A stretch of 64,000 nucleotides of DNA from contig JAJGBQ010000001.1 of assembly GCA_022457065.1 (NCBI GenBank), positions 1,984,001 through 2,048,000 on the forward strand, written 5' to 3'. The notes below the pieces were generated by a model, which was not told where the DNA came from, ran no database searches, and saw only the letters and a list, made by a program, of their open reading frames with translations. Positions 45,297 to 57,584 of this stretch are shown here, piece by piece; position 1 is the first letter of the stretch; every line of letters begins with the position of its first letter. This DNA comes from Curvularia sp. ZM96. Taxonomy: Eukaryota > Ascomycota > Dothideomycetes > Pleosporales > Pleosporaceae. The position numbers and the translations under genes were made by a program.

Positions 45297-48200
45297 ATGT
45301 TTCGCGATCCCGTCCTGCGCCCGTCGGTTGATGATGGCGGCGGCGAGGAGCGGTCGCGAGGAGACAGGATGCCGCCAGGGCACCAAGGCGCACCTACGCC
45401 ATCAGCTTACCACTCGTCGCCCACACCAGCAGGCCAGCCATACCACGCCCAACACCAACACCACCACTCCCCAAACACGCCTGCGCCCTTGCCGCTGCAC
45501 GCCCATCAACACCACCGCCCGCCCCCATCGCCCACCTCGACCGAGCTGCCGCCCATCAGCACGGCCCTCTATTCTCGCGACACGTCCAGATATTACGATC
45601 CCACCTCCGACAATGGCGACCGCCGCGTAGCCAGAGACCCGGCGCGTTACGACCCCCAGTATCCAACACAGGTGCGTTTCCATCAAATCTCCATCGCGTC
45701 AATTCATCCTCGCCATCCCCCCTTCGCTGCCCGCTTGCCCCCTTCACCTGTCTCCTCCCCCCGTCTTCAGGAGATGCATCACTAACCCAGTCCACGCTCC
45801 AGGCTCGGGATCCCCACGCATACCACGACCCCCGACCGGCCCACAGCCCTTACGAGAAGGTCTATCACTCGCCCGTCACCACTGCATACCCACCCCATCA
45901 CTCGCCCTTGCAGCGTCCTCATTCTCAACACCAGCACACCGGCGGCATGGAGACCATGTCCCATTCCCCCGTCTCCCCATCCGTCTATCAATCCATGAAC
46001 CGGCCGGGCGGTGCTGTCCAGCCGCCGCCGCCGCCTCCGAGCTATGATAGACGGCCGTCCTTCAAGGATGAGGTAAGTGACTTCGCGTCTCCGCTCCGCT
46101 GTGCCATTGTTGCTCACTCACCACCAGGCGCCACCGCCAACGCGTGCCGATCCTATGTCGCTCTCCAGTATCATGTCTTCTGGCGCCGATAACGAACCTC
46201 TGCCAAAACCCCAGTCACTTGCTCCCGTCAACGCCGATCCATATCGACCATCAAAACCTCTGCCCAACCAGCACTTTGTCAAGCAAGAGGCCATGGCATC
46301 TCCAGCACCTGCTGACGTGCCTCTCCACGAGAATGGCTACACGCCACGAACAACCTACGATGCCCTTCTTCTGGGCGGAAGCGTGCAGCCCTCACTGCAG
46401 GCTGCGACCCGCGAACTGCCTCCACAAGACGAGGCCGAGGTTGAGGCTCAACTGGTACACATCGAAACCACCCAAATGGGTGACATGGACTTCCCGATCA
46501 ACTCGCGTGAAGAGGCAGAATACAAGCAACGCAGCCAAAAGCGCATCCTAGAAGTCGCCGCCACAGAGGCCAGCAAGCGCAAACGAAGACGGACAGCAAC
46601 CTTGATCCGTTTCCAGGACGTGTCTGCTGCGCACCGCGACTACGCCAAGCACTCGTACAACGTCGAGCACGAGGGTGACGCATGGCAGCAAGTACAGAGC
46701 CAGGAGATTGCCGAAGAAAAGGAACGCAAGAAGGACATGCAACGCAAGCGGAGGCGGGAAAAGACCATCCAGAACGAGGAAGCCAAGCGTGCTGAGGCTC
46801 TCGCAAAGGCTGGCCAGGCCGAAAACGAGGAGGAGAAGGAGCGGCATCTGCTCGCGGCGCAAAAAGCTGAGCGCAAGGCAAAGACCACCACCCAGCTTCT
46901 GCAGGGCAATGCTCCTAGCAAGGACATCCGCGAAGTCACTCCACACGGTCCTAATATGGAGGGCGGCACCATGAGTTCCTTCCAGGCCTCTGACGATGTC
47001 CCAGGCGGTAAGCGCAAGGGCAACCGCGGAACTGGCCGTCTTAAGAAGAGCAAGGAACAGAAGCAGGCAGAGAAGGATGCTGCAGCTGCAGGCCAAGCCG
47101 CCCTCGACCGTGGCGATGATCTCCCCATGATCGCTCCCCGCGAGGAAGCCCGTCTTGACTCAATACGAGGTCGCAGCTACACCGAAGACATTGGCCCTGT
47201 CGTGCTCACTTCCTACGACTCGTCTGCATACCGCAACCTTTACCAACAGATTGTCAAGGACCTGGCCCGAAAAGATGTCCCCAAAGTTGTCCGCATCAAG
47301 GAGAACTCTCTGTCCACGAAGCAGTCCAATCTTCGAAAGACTGCCCAGCTGGCCGCCAAAGAAGCACGTCGATGGCAGATGCGCACTAACAAGAACCAAA
47401 AGGATACGCAGGCCAGGGCGAAGCGTGGCATGCGCGAGATGCTTGCCTTCTGGAAGAGAAACGAGCGAGATGAGCGCGAGTCGCGAAAGAACGCTGAGCG
47501 TCAAGAGCTGGAGAACGCAAAGAAGGCTGAAGCCGACCGTGAAGCCAACCGACAGAAGCGCAAGCTCAACTTCCTCATCTCGCAGACCGAACTCTACTCG
47601 CATTTCATTGGAAAGAAGGCCAGGACTGACGAGATTGAGAGGTCTACTGATGACGCTGATACGGCCGCAGCAGCACCACCGCCGCAAGCAGGACCGCAAC
47701 CCGGTATTGCGGTTGGAGATATGCCAACGGGCCCAGCCGCCAAAGTCACAAACTTTGAGGATCTCGATTTCGACAACGATGACGAGACTGCACTCAACGC
47801 AGCGGCTATGGCGAACGCTCAGCACGCTATCCAGGAAGCACAGGACCGCGCCCGAGCTTTCAACAAGTCTGGTGAAGATGACGAGGATGGAGAGCTCAAC
47901 TTCCAAAATCCATCAGGTCTCCAGAACAAGGAGGATTGGATCCCTCAACCAAATCTGCTCAGCTGCACGCTCAAGGAGTACCAATTGAAGGGTCTGAACT
48001 GGCTCGTCAATCTCTACGAGCAAGGTATCAACGGTATTCTGGCCGACGAAATGGGTCTCGGAAAGACGGTTCAGTCGATATCGGTCATGGCATATCTTGC
48101 CGAGAGGTACAACATCTGGGGTCCCTTCCTTGTCATTGCTCCTGCGTCAACACTGCACAACTGGCAGCAGGAAATTGCAAAGTTTGTTCCCGATCTCAAC

Positions 48201-50583
48201 GTCATTCCATACTGGGGTACAGCCAAGGACCGAAAGATTCTCCGCAAGCTCTGGGACCGGAAGCACGTTACCTACACTCGGGATTCGCCCTTTCACGTGG
48301 TTGTCTCCTCTTACCAATTGGTCGTCCAGGATGCTCAGTACTTCCAAAAGATGCGCTGGCAGTATATGATTCTCGATGAAGCCCAGGCTATCAAGTCGTC
48401 GCAGAGTTCTAGATGGAAGAGTTTGCTCGGTTTCCACTCGCGTAACCGGTTGTTGCTGACGGGTACTCCTATTCAGAACAACATGCAAGAACTTTGGGCG
48501 CTTCTCCATTTCATCATGCCTAGCTTGTTCGATTCTCACGATGAGTTCAGCGAGTGGTTTTCCAAGGACATTGAGAGCCACGCGCAGAGTAACACAAAGC
48601 TCAACGAAGACCAGCTCAGGCGTCTCCATATGATTCTGAAGCCATTCATGTTGCGGCGTGTCAAGAAGCATGTGCAGAAAGAGCTCGGAGACAAGATCGA
48701 GTTGGACGTCTACTGCGACCTGACATACCGCCAGCGCGCCTACTACGCCAACCTACGCGCCAAGATCAACATTATGGACTTGGTCGAAAAGGCGGTTGGC
48801 GACGAGCAAGACAGTGCCACTCTCATGAACTTGGTCATGCAGTTCAGGAAGGTCTGCAACCACCCTGATCTATTCGAACGAGCAGAAACCTGGTCCCCCT
48901 TGTCCTTTGCTTCTTTTGCGGAGACAGCATCGTTCCTCAGAGAAGGTCAGAATGTCAGGGTTGGCTACTCAACTCGAAACTTGATCGAGTATTCTGTGCC
49001 GCGCCTTGTAGGCCGCGAAGGAGGTCGCTTGGATCTTGCGGGACCAGACAACCAGAAGGCTGGTTTCAAAGGACATTACCTTGACAATCTGATGAATATC
49101 TGGAATCCGGACAACATTGAGACGTCGGCTCGACAGGCTGGCGCATTCTCATGGCTCCGCTTCTCTGACTTATCAGCTAGCGAGGCCTCTCAGATTGCCA
49201 AGAGTGATCTGTTCCAGCGGGCTCTCGTTGCGGACAAGAAACCGAATAGGGTCGGCCGCTTCAATGTCTGCTATGATGGTGACGCTGGCGAATGGGAACC
49301 GAAGCACTCCATTTTCAACATTGTCGACCGCCAGGATCGTGTGCCTTTGGCTGAGATCGCTACCGAGGGGCACATGCGCAACCTCTTCAACATTTCTCAA
49401 TCTGCGTTTGAAAAGACTGGTCTGAATGTGATCGAGCCTTGTGCCAAGCCCAAGGCATCTGCACCTCCTATCGAGCTCTACTGCGCCAGTCAAGGTGTCA
49501 TCGCTGAAAAGCAGAACATCTTCTTCAACCCCCAGATCCGCACCGCGTTGTACGGCATATCTGATTTGACTGAACAAACCATGCTGGAGAGCAAGTCTGA
49601 GAGCACCGCTTTGACGGTTCACAACAAGCTTCCTCCACCGACCAACCAGCGCACCCGCTTTACTCATATTGAGGCGCCTTCCATGTCACGTTTCGTCACA
49701 GACTCCGGAAAGCTAGCTCGCCTGGACGCACTGCTCAAGGAATTGAAGGCCAACGACCACCGTGTCCTTCTGTACTTCCAGATGACAAGGATGATGGATC
49801 TCATGGAAGAGTACCTGACCTACAGGAACTACAAGTACTGCCGTCTGGACGGATCTACCAAACTGGAAGACCGTCGTGACACTGTGGCGGATTTCCAGAG
49901 CGATCGATCCATCTTTGTCTTCTTGCTGTCTACTCGTGCTGGTGGTCTCGGTATCAATTTGACTTCGGCCGACACGGTCATTTTCTACGACTCGGACTGG
50001 AACCCCACGATTGATTCGCAGGCCATGGACCGTGCCCATCGTCTCGGTCAGACACGACAAGTCACAGTCTATCGTCTTATCACACGCGGCACCATCGAGG
50101 AGCGTATTCGCAAGCGTGCTTTGCAAAAGGAAGAGGTTCAGCGCGTCGTCATTTCCGGAGGCGGCGGTGCAGGAGTCGATTTCAACACCCGCTCTCGGGA
50201 GAACAGGACCAAGGACATGGCCATGTGGCTCGTGGACGACGACCAAGCCGCCGAGATTGAAAAGAAGGAGGCTGAACTGGCAGAGCAGGAGAAGAATGCT
50301 CCACCAGGGAAGAAGCGGGGCAAGAAGAAGCAGAGAGCAGAGACGAACCTCGACGATATGTATCATGAAGGTGAGCCAGACTCTTTCTTGTTAACCATGG
50401 GTGGTTGTACTGACTTATTTCATAGGGGAAGGACACTTTGACGAGAGCGCCAAGGCGAGTGGTGCAGCAACACCTATTGCCTCGAGCGAAGCCCCCGTCG
50501 GCGGCAAGCGCAAGAAGGGCGGACTCAGCAAGAAGGCAAAGACGGCCAAGCAGCGACTGGCTGTGGCAGACGGAGAGGTTTAA
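45297..50583 (+). CDS. INO80: INO80 chromatin-remodelling ATPase
   Basis: Four exons: 45297-45671, 45803-46072, 46128-50370 and 50426-50583, giving 1,681 aa. The first two exons encode a His/Pro/Gln-rich disordered N-terminus. The DBINO domain spans about residues 579-710 (YRNLYQQIVKDLARKDVPK, then a basic helix). The Snf2 ATPase core has LADEMGLGKTVQS (Walker A, about 853), LDEAQAIKS (about 964) and LLTGTPIQNN. The two lobes are separated by the long insertion typical of INO80 family members. The C-terminal helicase lobe shows TRAGGLGINL (about 1484) and DRAHRLGQ (about 1516). Ino80 slides and edits nucleosomes, including H2A.Z ones, in the nucleus as the core of a multi-subunit complex. The C-terminal end is Lys-rich. 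Confidence 0.96.
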
Positions 50584-52152
50584 ATTTCGTGTATCACTAC
50601 AAGACATTTCCCTATATCTATAATTGGGTGCCCGAAGCGGCCGCATATCTGACGCTAGTGATCGGGGGCATGCCTTTCATCATGTTTGTTTTGTTTTTGT
50701 ATGGTTGGTGGGTTCCGCATTTTGTACATTATTGAGGCTTTCTCTTTGCGCTAGGGTCGTCGTCAGCGCACACTTTGCCTTGTAAGGCTTTGTTGGGCTG
50801 CATAGATGATGGAGTTTTCGAAAAAAAATCTAGACATGATGTTGACTTGGATAAGGTCCGACGATCACGTGCCATCTAATCGTGAGATGATTCAACGGTC
50901 CACATGCATGTGAACATAGATCTGGATCCATGTGTGACGATTGCCTCGTCTGATGTGTGGAATGTTGAGGATCGGCTGGCGCCCGGTACGGTGGTTATGT
51001 TGGTATTGGCTGCAGCAGAGTACCAGAAAACAAGCGCCTACGTGATACGTGCCCAGCCTTGGATAGCCAATTGGTGACGATCGCTGTGGCTTTGGTCGTG
51101 GAACAGGTGCTGTGGCGCAGTTTCAAATGAGCGCGGCACAATTTCCGATAAGAGCGGAACCTGTCTCCTTGCAAGCATTCCCCCTCGGCGACGCATATGC
51201 CAATGTCATCATGTCAAAGTCAAAGTTGCCGGGTGCATGATGATGACAGGGCTGGGACAGTGGATGTGTTTTACGGTCCATTGTTGGAAGACCGGTGCTC
51301 ACTCATACTGCGACTGCGGGTGCTAGGGTCCGAGACGAGGGTCTCGGGCAAACAGGCGACAGCGGGTCAGTGTAAAGGCCGAAGTAGGATAAGGCCGATC
51401 CGGATGCCACGGCATGCCGGCGTCCTGTCTCTAAACTGCCAATGCCTGATCAGCATGTCTAGGAGACACACTGTGCCACCCGTTGCCCCAGGCCAGCAAC
51501 CCGGGCGTTGACGCTGCCCAGGGGAAATCAGCAGTCAAAGGATTGCGATCCAGCGGCAGCGATGCTGAGTAGACAGCAGCCGCATATCCATAAGCAGTAG
51601 CGCAACCGTATCCAAGCCTAAATTAAGCGTTAAACTAAAAAGATTTGGCTGACACGGTGCGCTTAGGCCATGGGCGATTGGCCTAGGACGATTGGGCTGC
51701 GTGGCTGACATGGACGACTAGCCCTGTAGCCTTCTTTGCCCCCTTCCGCATGCTTTCCTTGGCGAGGCGAGAATCCCTTTTGGATGCCATCTTACTTGTT
51801 CCGCGCTGTACGTCCGCTTAGCCTCCCTCTCTGCCCTCCTCACCTCCAAAGGCCATCTCGTCCGCTTGCGCTGCTACAACAACCCCGTCGCCAACCGTCC
51901 AACTGCTGCGCTCTCTGTCGCTGCCGCCATCGTCCATCGCTGTATTCGGTCCGGACGCCTCATTGCACCGCCGCAACGCACACCCCCCTTCCCACCCGCT
52001 ACCGTGGAACGACCACATCCATCTACGCGCCCCAGTTTCTACCTCTCACCTTCTCTTGCCTACACACGCTTTCCTATTGGCATGAAGGCATAGTGTAGAC
52101 GAGCCTGCCTACTTGTCGCTCGCTACTCATACCACCACCACATCCATAAATC
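50584..52152. other. Intergenic region INO80 to transporter
   Basis: 1.57 kb. The ORF at 51,197-51,511 is not protein-like. From about 51,720 the DNA becomes C/T-rich, a likely leader for the transporter gene. No gene or RNA was recognised. Confidence 0.45.
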
Positions 52153-53331
52153 ATGGGTACGTCAAAATCGCAAACCTGCTCTGGACCCTGGCCACATCGC
52201 GTGGCTATGCGCAGCATTGCCAAAAACACCAAACAACAACTGACATGCATGCAGTGGAGAAACGCCCCTCCATCGAGGGTCTCGTCGACAATATCGACCC
52301 GCGCGAATCTCACGAGCTCGATGAGCTGCCAACTTTCGAGAAGCCCGTCACCGAACCTGCACCCATATCGCTCAAGGACAAGCTGATAACGTGTTTCTGG
52401 ATCGGGCTGAACACGCTCTCAACACTGGGATTGATCTTCCTGAGTAAACGGTATGGGCAACGACAAGCGCCGACTGTGGTGGGGACTTGCTTGCTAACAG
52501 CCACGCAGAGTGTTCAGCGACAAGCAGCTGAAAGCATGCCAGCTCATGGTTGTCATGTGGCATTTCACCGCGACCGGTCTCGTCCTCTTCATTTCGACCC
52601 TCCGACCTTTTCATGCTTTCAAGGCCGTCAAGCTCAACATCTGGCAAATGCTGCCTGTCTGCGGCTTTTTCGCCGGCTATGTTGTTCTCGGTAACCTCAG
52701 TTTGACCTTCAACTCAATCGGTTTCTACCAGCTTTCCAAGGTCATGACTACACCGACTGTCGTCCTTATCAACTTTGTCCTTTTCCGAAAATACGTTACG
52801 CGATACATGCTGGCTGCCATTCTGGCAACGTGCATTGGAGTCTCCTTTACCATCAACGAGGCGGCCAAAACACAACTCTTCGGGGTTATCATTGCAACCC
52901 TGGCTTTCTGCAGCACTGCCCTGTACCAAATCTGGATTGGCAAGAAGATTGAGGACTTTGCCGTGTCTCCGCCTCAGCTTCTGCTCAACCAGGCGCCGAT
53001 TTCCGTCTGTCTCCTTATTCCCTTCGTTCCGTTCTTTGATACCCTCCCCGACCTTTCCACTGTGCCCACCGATATCCTCTGGAGTGTGTGCGCATCTGGT
53101 ATCATGGCTTCCATGTACAACCTGAGTCAGTTCTTGATCATCGGACGGACGAGCGCCTTGACCTTCAACATTGTCAGCCATCTCAAGACCATTTTGATCC
53201 TGAGCATAGGCTGGTACAGTGAAGGAAAGATTCTCAGTGGGAGAGAATGGTTCGGCGTATTGCTCGCATTGGGCGGTGGATGGGTCTACTCGCACCTTGC
53301 GCTCAAGGCAAAGAAGCAGGGCGGAAAATAA
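52153..53331 (+). CDS. TPT/SLC35-type nucleotide-sugar or triose-phosphate transporter
   Basis: The preferred model has three exons: 52153-52156 (ATGG), 52255-52450 and 52509-53331, giving 340 aa starting MVEKRPSIEG. The tiny first exon is supported by a strong donor (GTACGT) directly after ATGG and a CTGAC...GCAG acceptor. The alternative is an unspliced start at 52245 (MHAVEKRPS, 342 aa). After a 60-residue hydrophilic head come about ten hydrophobic segments of the drug/metabolite transporter fold (WIGLNTLSTLGLIFLSKR, YQLSKVMTTPTVVLINF, GVIIATLAFCSTALYQIW). The SLTFNSIGFYQLSKVMTTP segment and LTFNIVSHLKTILIL are typical of the triose-phosphate-translocator branch (SLC35E3-like). It probably sits in the Golgi or ER membrane. 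The substrate cannot be told. Confidence 0.87.
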
Positions 53332-55232
53332 GGAAGAAACGCTGACGAGGATCAAATTTCGACAAACCTTCCTGCTTCTTGCGCAGCCAAACGAGGTCGT
53401 ATTATGAATATTGGATAGGTTCGGGGAGACCGTACGGAGGTGTTTTCCTTCTTGGATTCAACGATTTTTTGGATCAACCTGCAGCCATCCAGCGAAGCGA
53501 CAGATGGTGACTTCGTCACGGCCCTTTATCTCTTTTCCTTTTTTTAATGTCGCCTGCTTAAGAGAATCAGCATGATTTATAGATTGCATGGGGCCTTTCT
53601 ACTTTTCTTTTCTGGTTACGACAAGCAGGTAAAGCAATCGTATTCTTACAGACAAACGCAGCGCAAGCAGATGGGAGTTTGGCTACATGAGAGAGGAGTG
53701 GGAGAGGGTCTGACAAGATGTTGTTACCTTTCTTAGGGAGACTTTCAGGCCTATTTAACTCTGGACCACGCATGTTGTTTTATCCTTCGTCCGCACCGTA
53801 CCGTCCAGTCATGCTTTTTTCCCCAAGTATTTTCCTTTTATTGTTCACGGGTTGGCAGTATATATGCTAGAGCCTTATTCTCCCAATGTCACGGTAGTTA
53901 ATTTTTTTTTTGGAACTTGCAAAACAATATGAACAAATATCTGCATGAAAAGATTAATATAATGACCATTGTTCTTAAAGATACGTACAAACTTGCTCGA
54001 AACACAACCTTGCCTGGCTCTTCGTATACCTTTTTTTTCCAGTAGGTCTCTCACTTTCCTCGCACTCGCTCTGTCTTGCCTATTCCTACTCACCGGCCGG
54101 TTGCACACACTCACGAGGCTATCCCGTCTCAACCCATGCGGCGGCAAGGCTGTCTTTGCCCTCACCCCCAAGAACAGGGCATCCCGAACTATCACGTATC
54201 CGTTCACCGCGCACCTTGGTCCCCGTATTTCCTGCAACAAACAAGACATCACGCCACTATTCCACTTTCCCGCTTCCCGCTTCCCGCTTTCTATGTATGT
54301 ATGTATCTCTGCCAAGCCTCCGTTTCTATCAGTATCGTATCTCGTGGCCTGAATCATCGCGATACTGTAGTGCACTGCCTCGGGATCTTCAATGACGATG
54401 ATGGCAAGCAGTGGTGCCGACTACCCGGTTAGGCCAGAGCCGCTAGGCAACTAACCTAGCCAAGTAACCTATTTTGGCTGATTCGGTGTAGCAAAGATAC
54501 CCACGTAGGCTGTTTTTTTTTTCTCTTGCAAATCGTTGGTGATGTGGTGGATGTATTTCTCAACAGTTGGATCAAGCATCTATGTGCATGGCGGATCTGC
54601 ATCGAGCCGCCCGTTTGGAAGCAACTGTGATGTTCTAGGTACCTACCTATCTAGTTTCTAGAAAGCATGTTTCGCCCTTGTTGTATAGTATACGCGAGAG
54701 GGGCAGACAAATAAGCAAACAAGTCCAAGTGAGGCGGGCCGCGAAATACGGTCATGCACACCGGGGAATTTCACGGCCTGAATTGGGAAAGAGGGGCTTT
54801 GCTCGCGCGCGCAAGCCCACAGTCTTGGTGGGCTTGGCGGTGGTGGTGGTGGCCCTGTGAGGTGAGCGTGATCGAAAGCAGATTGGTGATGGGCGTGTGG
54901 GAGGCCTGATGGGCTGTGTGTTGTGGTGTCTTTGTAAGGCAGATTTTTGGCTGAGGTGATTGTGGCTTGGGGGGAGGGCGATAGTCAGATGGTCTGCTTT
55001 AAGATATACATATAAAGGGTTCGAGGGAGATGGGAGAATGGGTATACATCCATCAGTTTTGTTTTTTGTTCTCATATCAGCGCCATCTCTCTACTACTAT
55101 CTGCATACTTGCTACGACATCTACACTACACACTTTAACGCCATTTCTCACGAGCGACATTCGCACTTTCAAGATATAATCCCATCGCTCCTCAACTGGT
55201 CACAGCCCTCAAATACCAGGCTTGCACGCAAA
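53332..55232. other. Intergenic region downstream of the transporter
   Basis: 1.9 kb with homopolymer runs and a CCCGCTT/TATG short tandem tract at about 54,275-54,305. ORFs at 53,875-54,375 (minus) and 53,969-54,352 (plus) overlap and neither has recognisable features. A TATAAA at 55,011 precedes the next gene. Confidence 0.45.
55011..55016 (+). promoter_or_regulatory. TATA box upstream of the small glycine-rich gene
   Basis: TATAAA in an otherwise GC-richer stretch, 217 bp before the ATG at 55233. Its position fits a highly inducible type of promoter. Confidence 0.4.
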
Positions 55233-55493
55233 ATGGGTTGCGGCCACTCCAAGCCCCAGGATAAAACCTACCCGCCTCCAGCGCGGCAATCTAACTCGAA
55301 CCGACCCGTTCAAAGCGGCAGTCGCACTAAAGTGCGGCCTGTGAAGGCAACATACGGAGGGTATTACGGACACAGAGGAAGTCGAAGCGGGAATAGCTAT
55401 GGAGGAGGATATGGCGGGTCCGGAGGTGATGGAGGAGGGTGCAGTAGCGGTGGAGGTGGCGGCGATGGAGGTGGTGGCGGAGGAGGTGAGTAG
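55233..55493 (+). CDS. Small glycine-rich protein with N-myristoylation signal
   Basis: A single exon encodes 86 aa. It begins MGCGHSK. Gly2 and Ser6 fit the N-myristoylation rule (MGxxxS), and Cys3 next to Gly2 is a typical palmitoylation site, so the protein is probably anchored to membranes by its N-terminus. The middle is basic and polar (QSNSNRPVQSGSRTKVRPVKAT). The last 30 residues are almost only Gly with Ser, Asp and Tyr (YGGGYGGSGGDGGG), a low-complexity tail. The upstream frame stays open to 54,960, but the MGCGHS start and the TATA position favour 55233. No family was recognised. Because glycine-rich frames can arise by chance, the gene is probable, not certain. Confidence 0.6.
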   Translation: MGCGHSKPQDKTYPPPARQSNSNRPVQSGSRTKVRPVKATYGGYYGHRGSRSGNSYGGGYGGSGGDGGGCSSGGGGGDGGGGGGGE

Positions 55494-56568
55494 AAACAAA
55501 TTTATGGTATGATGAGATTTAGCTAACTAGCTGGGCAGGTTGTTGAAAGGGGGCAAGTTTCATATACCATATTTGTTCGCGCGTTTAGAATTATGTCAGA
55601 TTGGGTTGGATTGGGATCATGGGTATTGCTTTAGCTTGTAATTTGACGTTCTTTACCAAGACTCTTGTTTTTGCAACAGAATTCATACTATTTGATGCAA
55701 CTCTCTAGATCGTTTTCTACCAGTACTGGCTTCTATAAAGAAGTGGATAGATAGTAGGATTGACGTAGTGAAAGCGCCGTGAAATGGCATCCAAAGGACT
55801 GTAAATGCCGCCTCGATATCATTTCCCTTAGAGAATGAGGAAGAGAGCATGCTCGTAAGTGCATCTAAGGGAGGCTGTCGTTCAGTGACATGGGATTACA
55901 GGAAAGGAATGAAGGAAAGTCGAGAAAAGCCTCTCGCTAACCGGGAAGTTTGAAGAGCTTAGATATGTAGGCATTCGATCGCTGAAGTTGTGCTTTTGAA
56001 ACCATTTGTTTCATAGCCGTCTACTAGAACAATCGAAACCGTTGCATAAGTTTGCTGGGTAGTGACACCTCTCTGATGACCCATGTCGATAGGCACGTTC
56101 AGAACGATTATTGAAAAATGCCCTGCGGCTATCAATATATCATTTGAATGTTCGCTAGTCCCCGCTGGATATTTAACTCTATTCTCAATATCATTGTAGT
56201 ATGCACTGCAGAAACAGACTACCTTGCTCTCCATATTCTCTCCAGCCATATGATGCCAAGTGTTAGATACATAACAAAGAGATTTTTTCATCACGATCTC
56301 ACCTCCAGTTACTACCTTATCCAGCATGGCAATATGAGTTGTGATTCACTTATTACTTGTCCATGTGCGGACTTGGGAGCACCGGCACATTCACTGACGC
56401 CCCTCCCTCTATACCTTGCTTACACTATTGATTCGGTAGCCTAGTGGTCGCTCCAGTGACTTGCTCTAGGTCTGCTGTATTCCAGAATTGACACTAGTGC
56501 CAGTCCCTGAGTACAAATACGACTTGTTTCCGGTGTACAACCACAACCCAAGGCACTCGACTTCGAAA
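55494..56568. other. Intergenic region before the RBR ligase gene
   Basis: 1.07 kb. The minus ORF 55,959-56,327 is not recognisable. A tRNA A-box-like word near 56,437 has no partner B-box. Confidence 0.45.
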
Positions 56569-57584
56569 ATGGCGCCTTCAACTCGACTTCAGGTTCACCC
56601 AGAACGCCGCATCAACTATGCCGAATCATCTCGGTCGAAGCAAATACGTCGTAACAACAAGAAAGTACAACCCTTCAACAACGTCAAACGTAAGCGTACC
56701 CCTCGTGTCATGACTGGCGCTGTCATGAAGGTCAAGGCTGAATCGAGGATGCCACCCATGTCTTCTGAATCGGAGAAGAACCCGCAGCCTGAAACTCAAG
56801 ATTGCCTGCTATGTACGGAAACGAAGGAATCCACCAGCAATTTCAATGCACCCGAGAATGCATGCGAACACTTCCGCGCCATCTGCAAGAAGTGCGTCGA
56901 CGACATGCTAAAGGCCAAAACCGCTGGGCGTCCGCTGGAAGACGTGAAACTGCGCTGTCCCTATTCCGAGTGCAATCATGATTTGGACTTCAAGACTCTT
57001 CGCACACTTGTTGATGAAGCGACTTTCAAAGCGTAAGCAGCATCCACTAGGTGTAAGGAGCCAGTGTACTGACCAACATCAGCTACGACATTGCTATCAC
57101 CAAACATCTGCTCTCTACCAACAAGTCATTCATGTCTTGCATCTCCATCGGCTGTGGTCTAGCCTTTTCTATTGAGGGAACCAATGGCAACAAGATCTGC
57201 AAGCAGTGGGTTGAATGTCCTTACTGCGATTTTGAGATCTGCATGGAATGTAACCGGCCGTGGACTGAGCATCGCGACGGTGGCTGTGATCAAATCAAGT
57301 TGGTCGAGGATCAGAAATCCGTGGCTAAGATCGAAGAAATGGGAGCAAAGCCTTGTCCGAGATGCGGTGTGAATATTGAGAAGCATGGTGGATGCAATCA
57401 CATGAGATGTAAGTTGCATGGTGAGACAAAGCGGTATACTTGTAGTCCCATCCTAACACGTCACTCAGGTGCAAAATGTCGCCACCACTTCTGTTGGAAG
57501 TGTCTAACTGAATATCTTGGGCACGATGCGTGCGAATGTCAGCGAGCTGCCTTACAAAATGCGCCGATCAATCAGCGGAAATGA
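56569..57584 (+). CDS. RBR-type E3 ubiquitin ligase (RING1-IBR-RING2)
   Basis: Three exons: 56569-57032, 57083-57408 and 57469-57584, giving 301 aa. After a basic N-terminus (RRNNKKVQPFNNVKRKR, a possible nuclear signal) comes RING1 from DCLLCTE through CEHFRAICKKC to CPYSEC. The IBR follows (VECPYCDFEICMECNRPW...GGC). RING2 begins PCPRCGVNIEKHGGCNHM and continues MRCAKCRHHFCWKC. The Cys of the HGGCNHM motif is the expected catalytic thioester residue, as in parkin and HHARI. The second intron falls inside the RING2 motif (AGA T|GT GCA) and removes a stretch that would otherwise disrupt it. Such short RBR proteins are numerous in filamentous fungi. The substrate is unknown. Confidence 0.9.

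Noticed and set aside
53875..54375. 166-codon minus-strand ORF
   Set aside because: Overlaps a comparable plus-strand ORF, has no recognisable motif and sits in simple-sequence DNA.
56433..56500. tRNA-like A-box word (TAGCCTAGTGGT)
   Set aside because: No B-box (GGTTCGANNCC) at the right distance and no cloverleaf can be formed.
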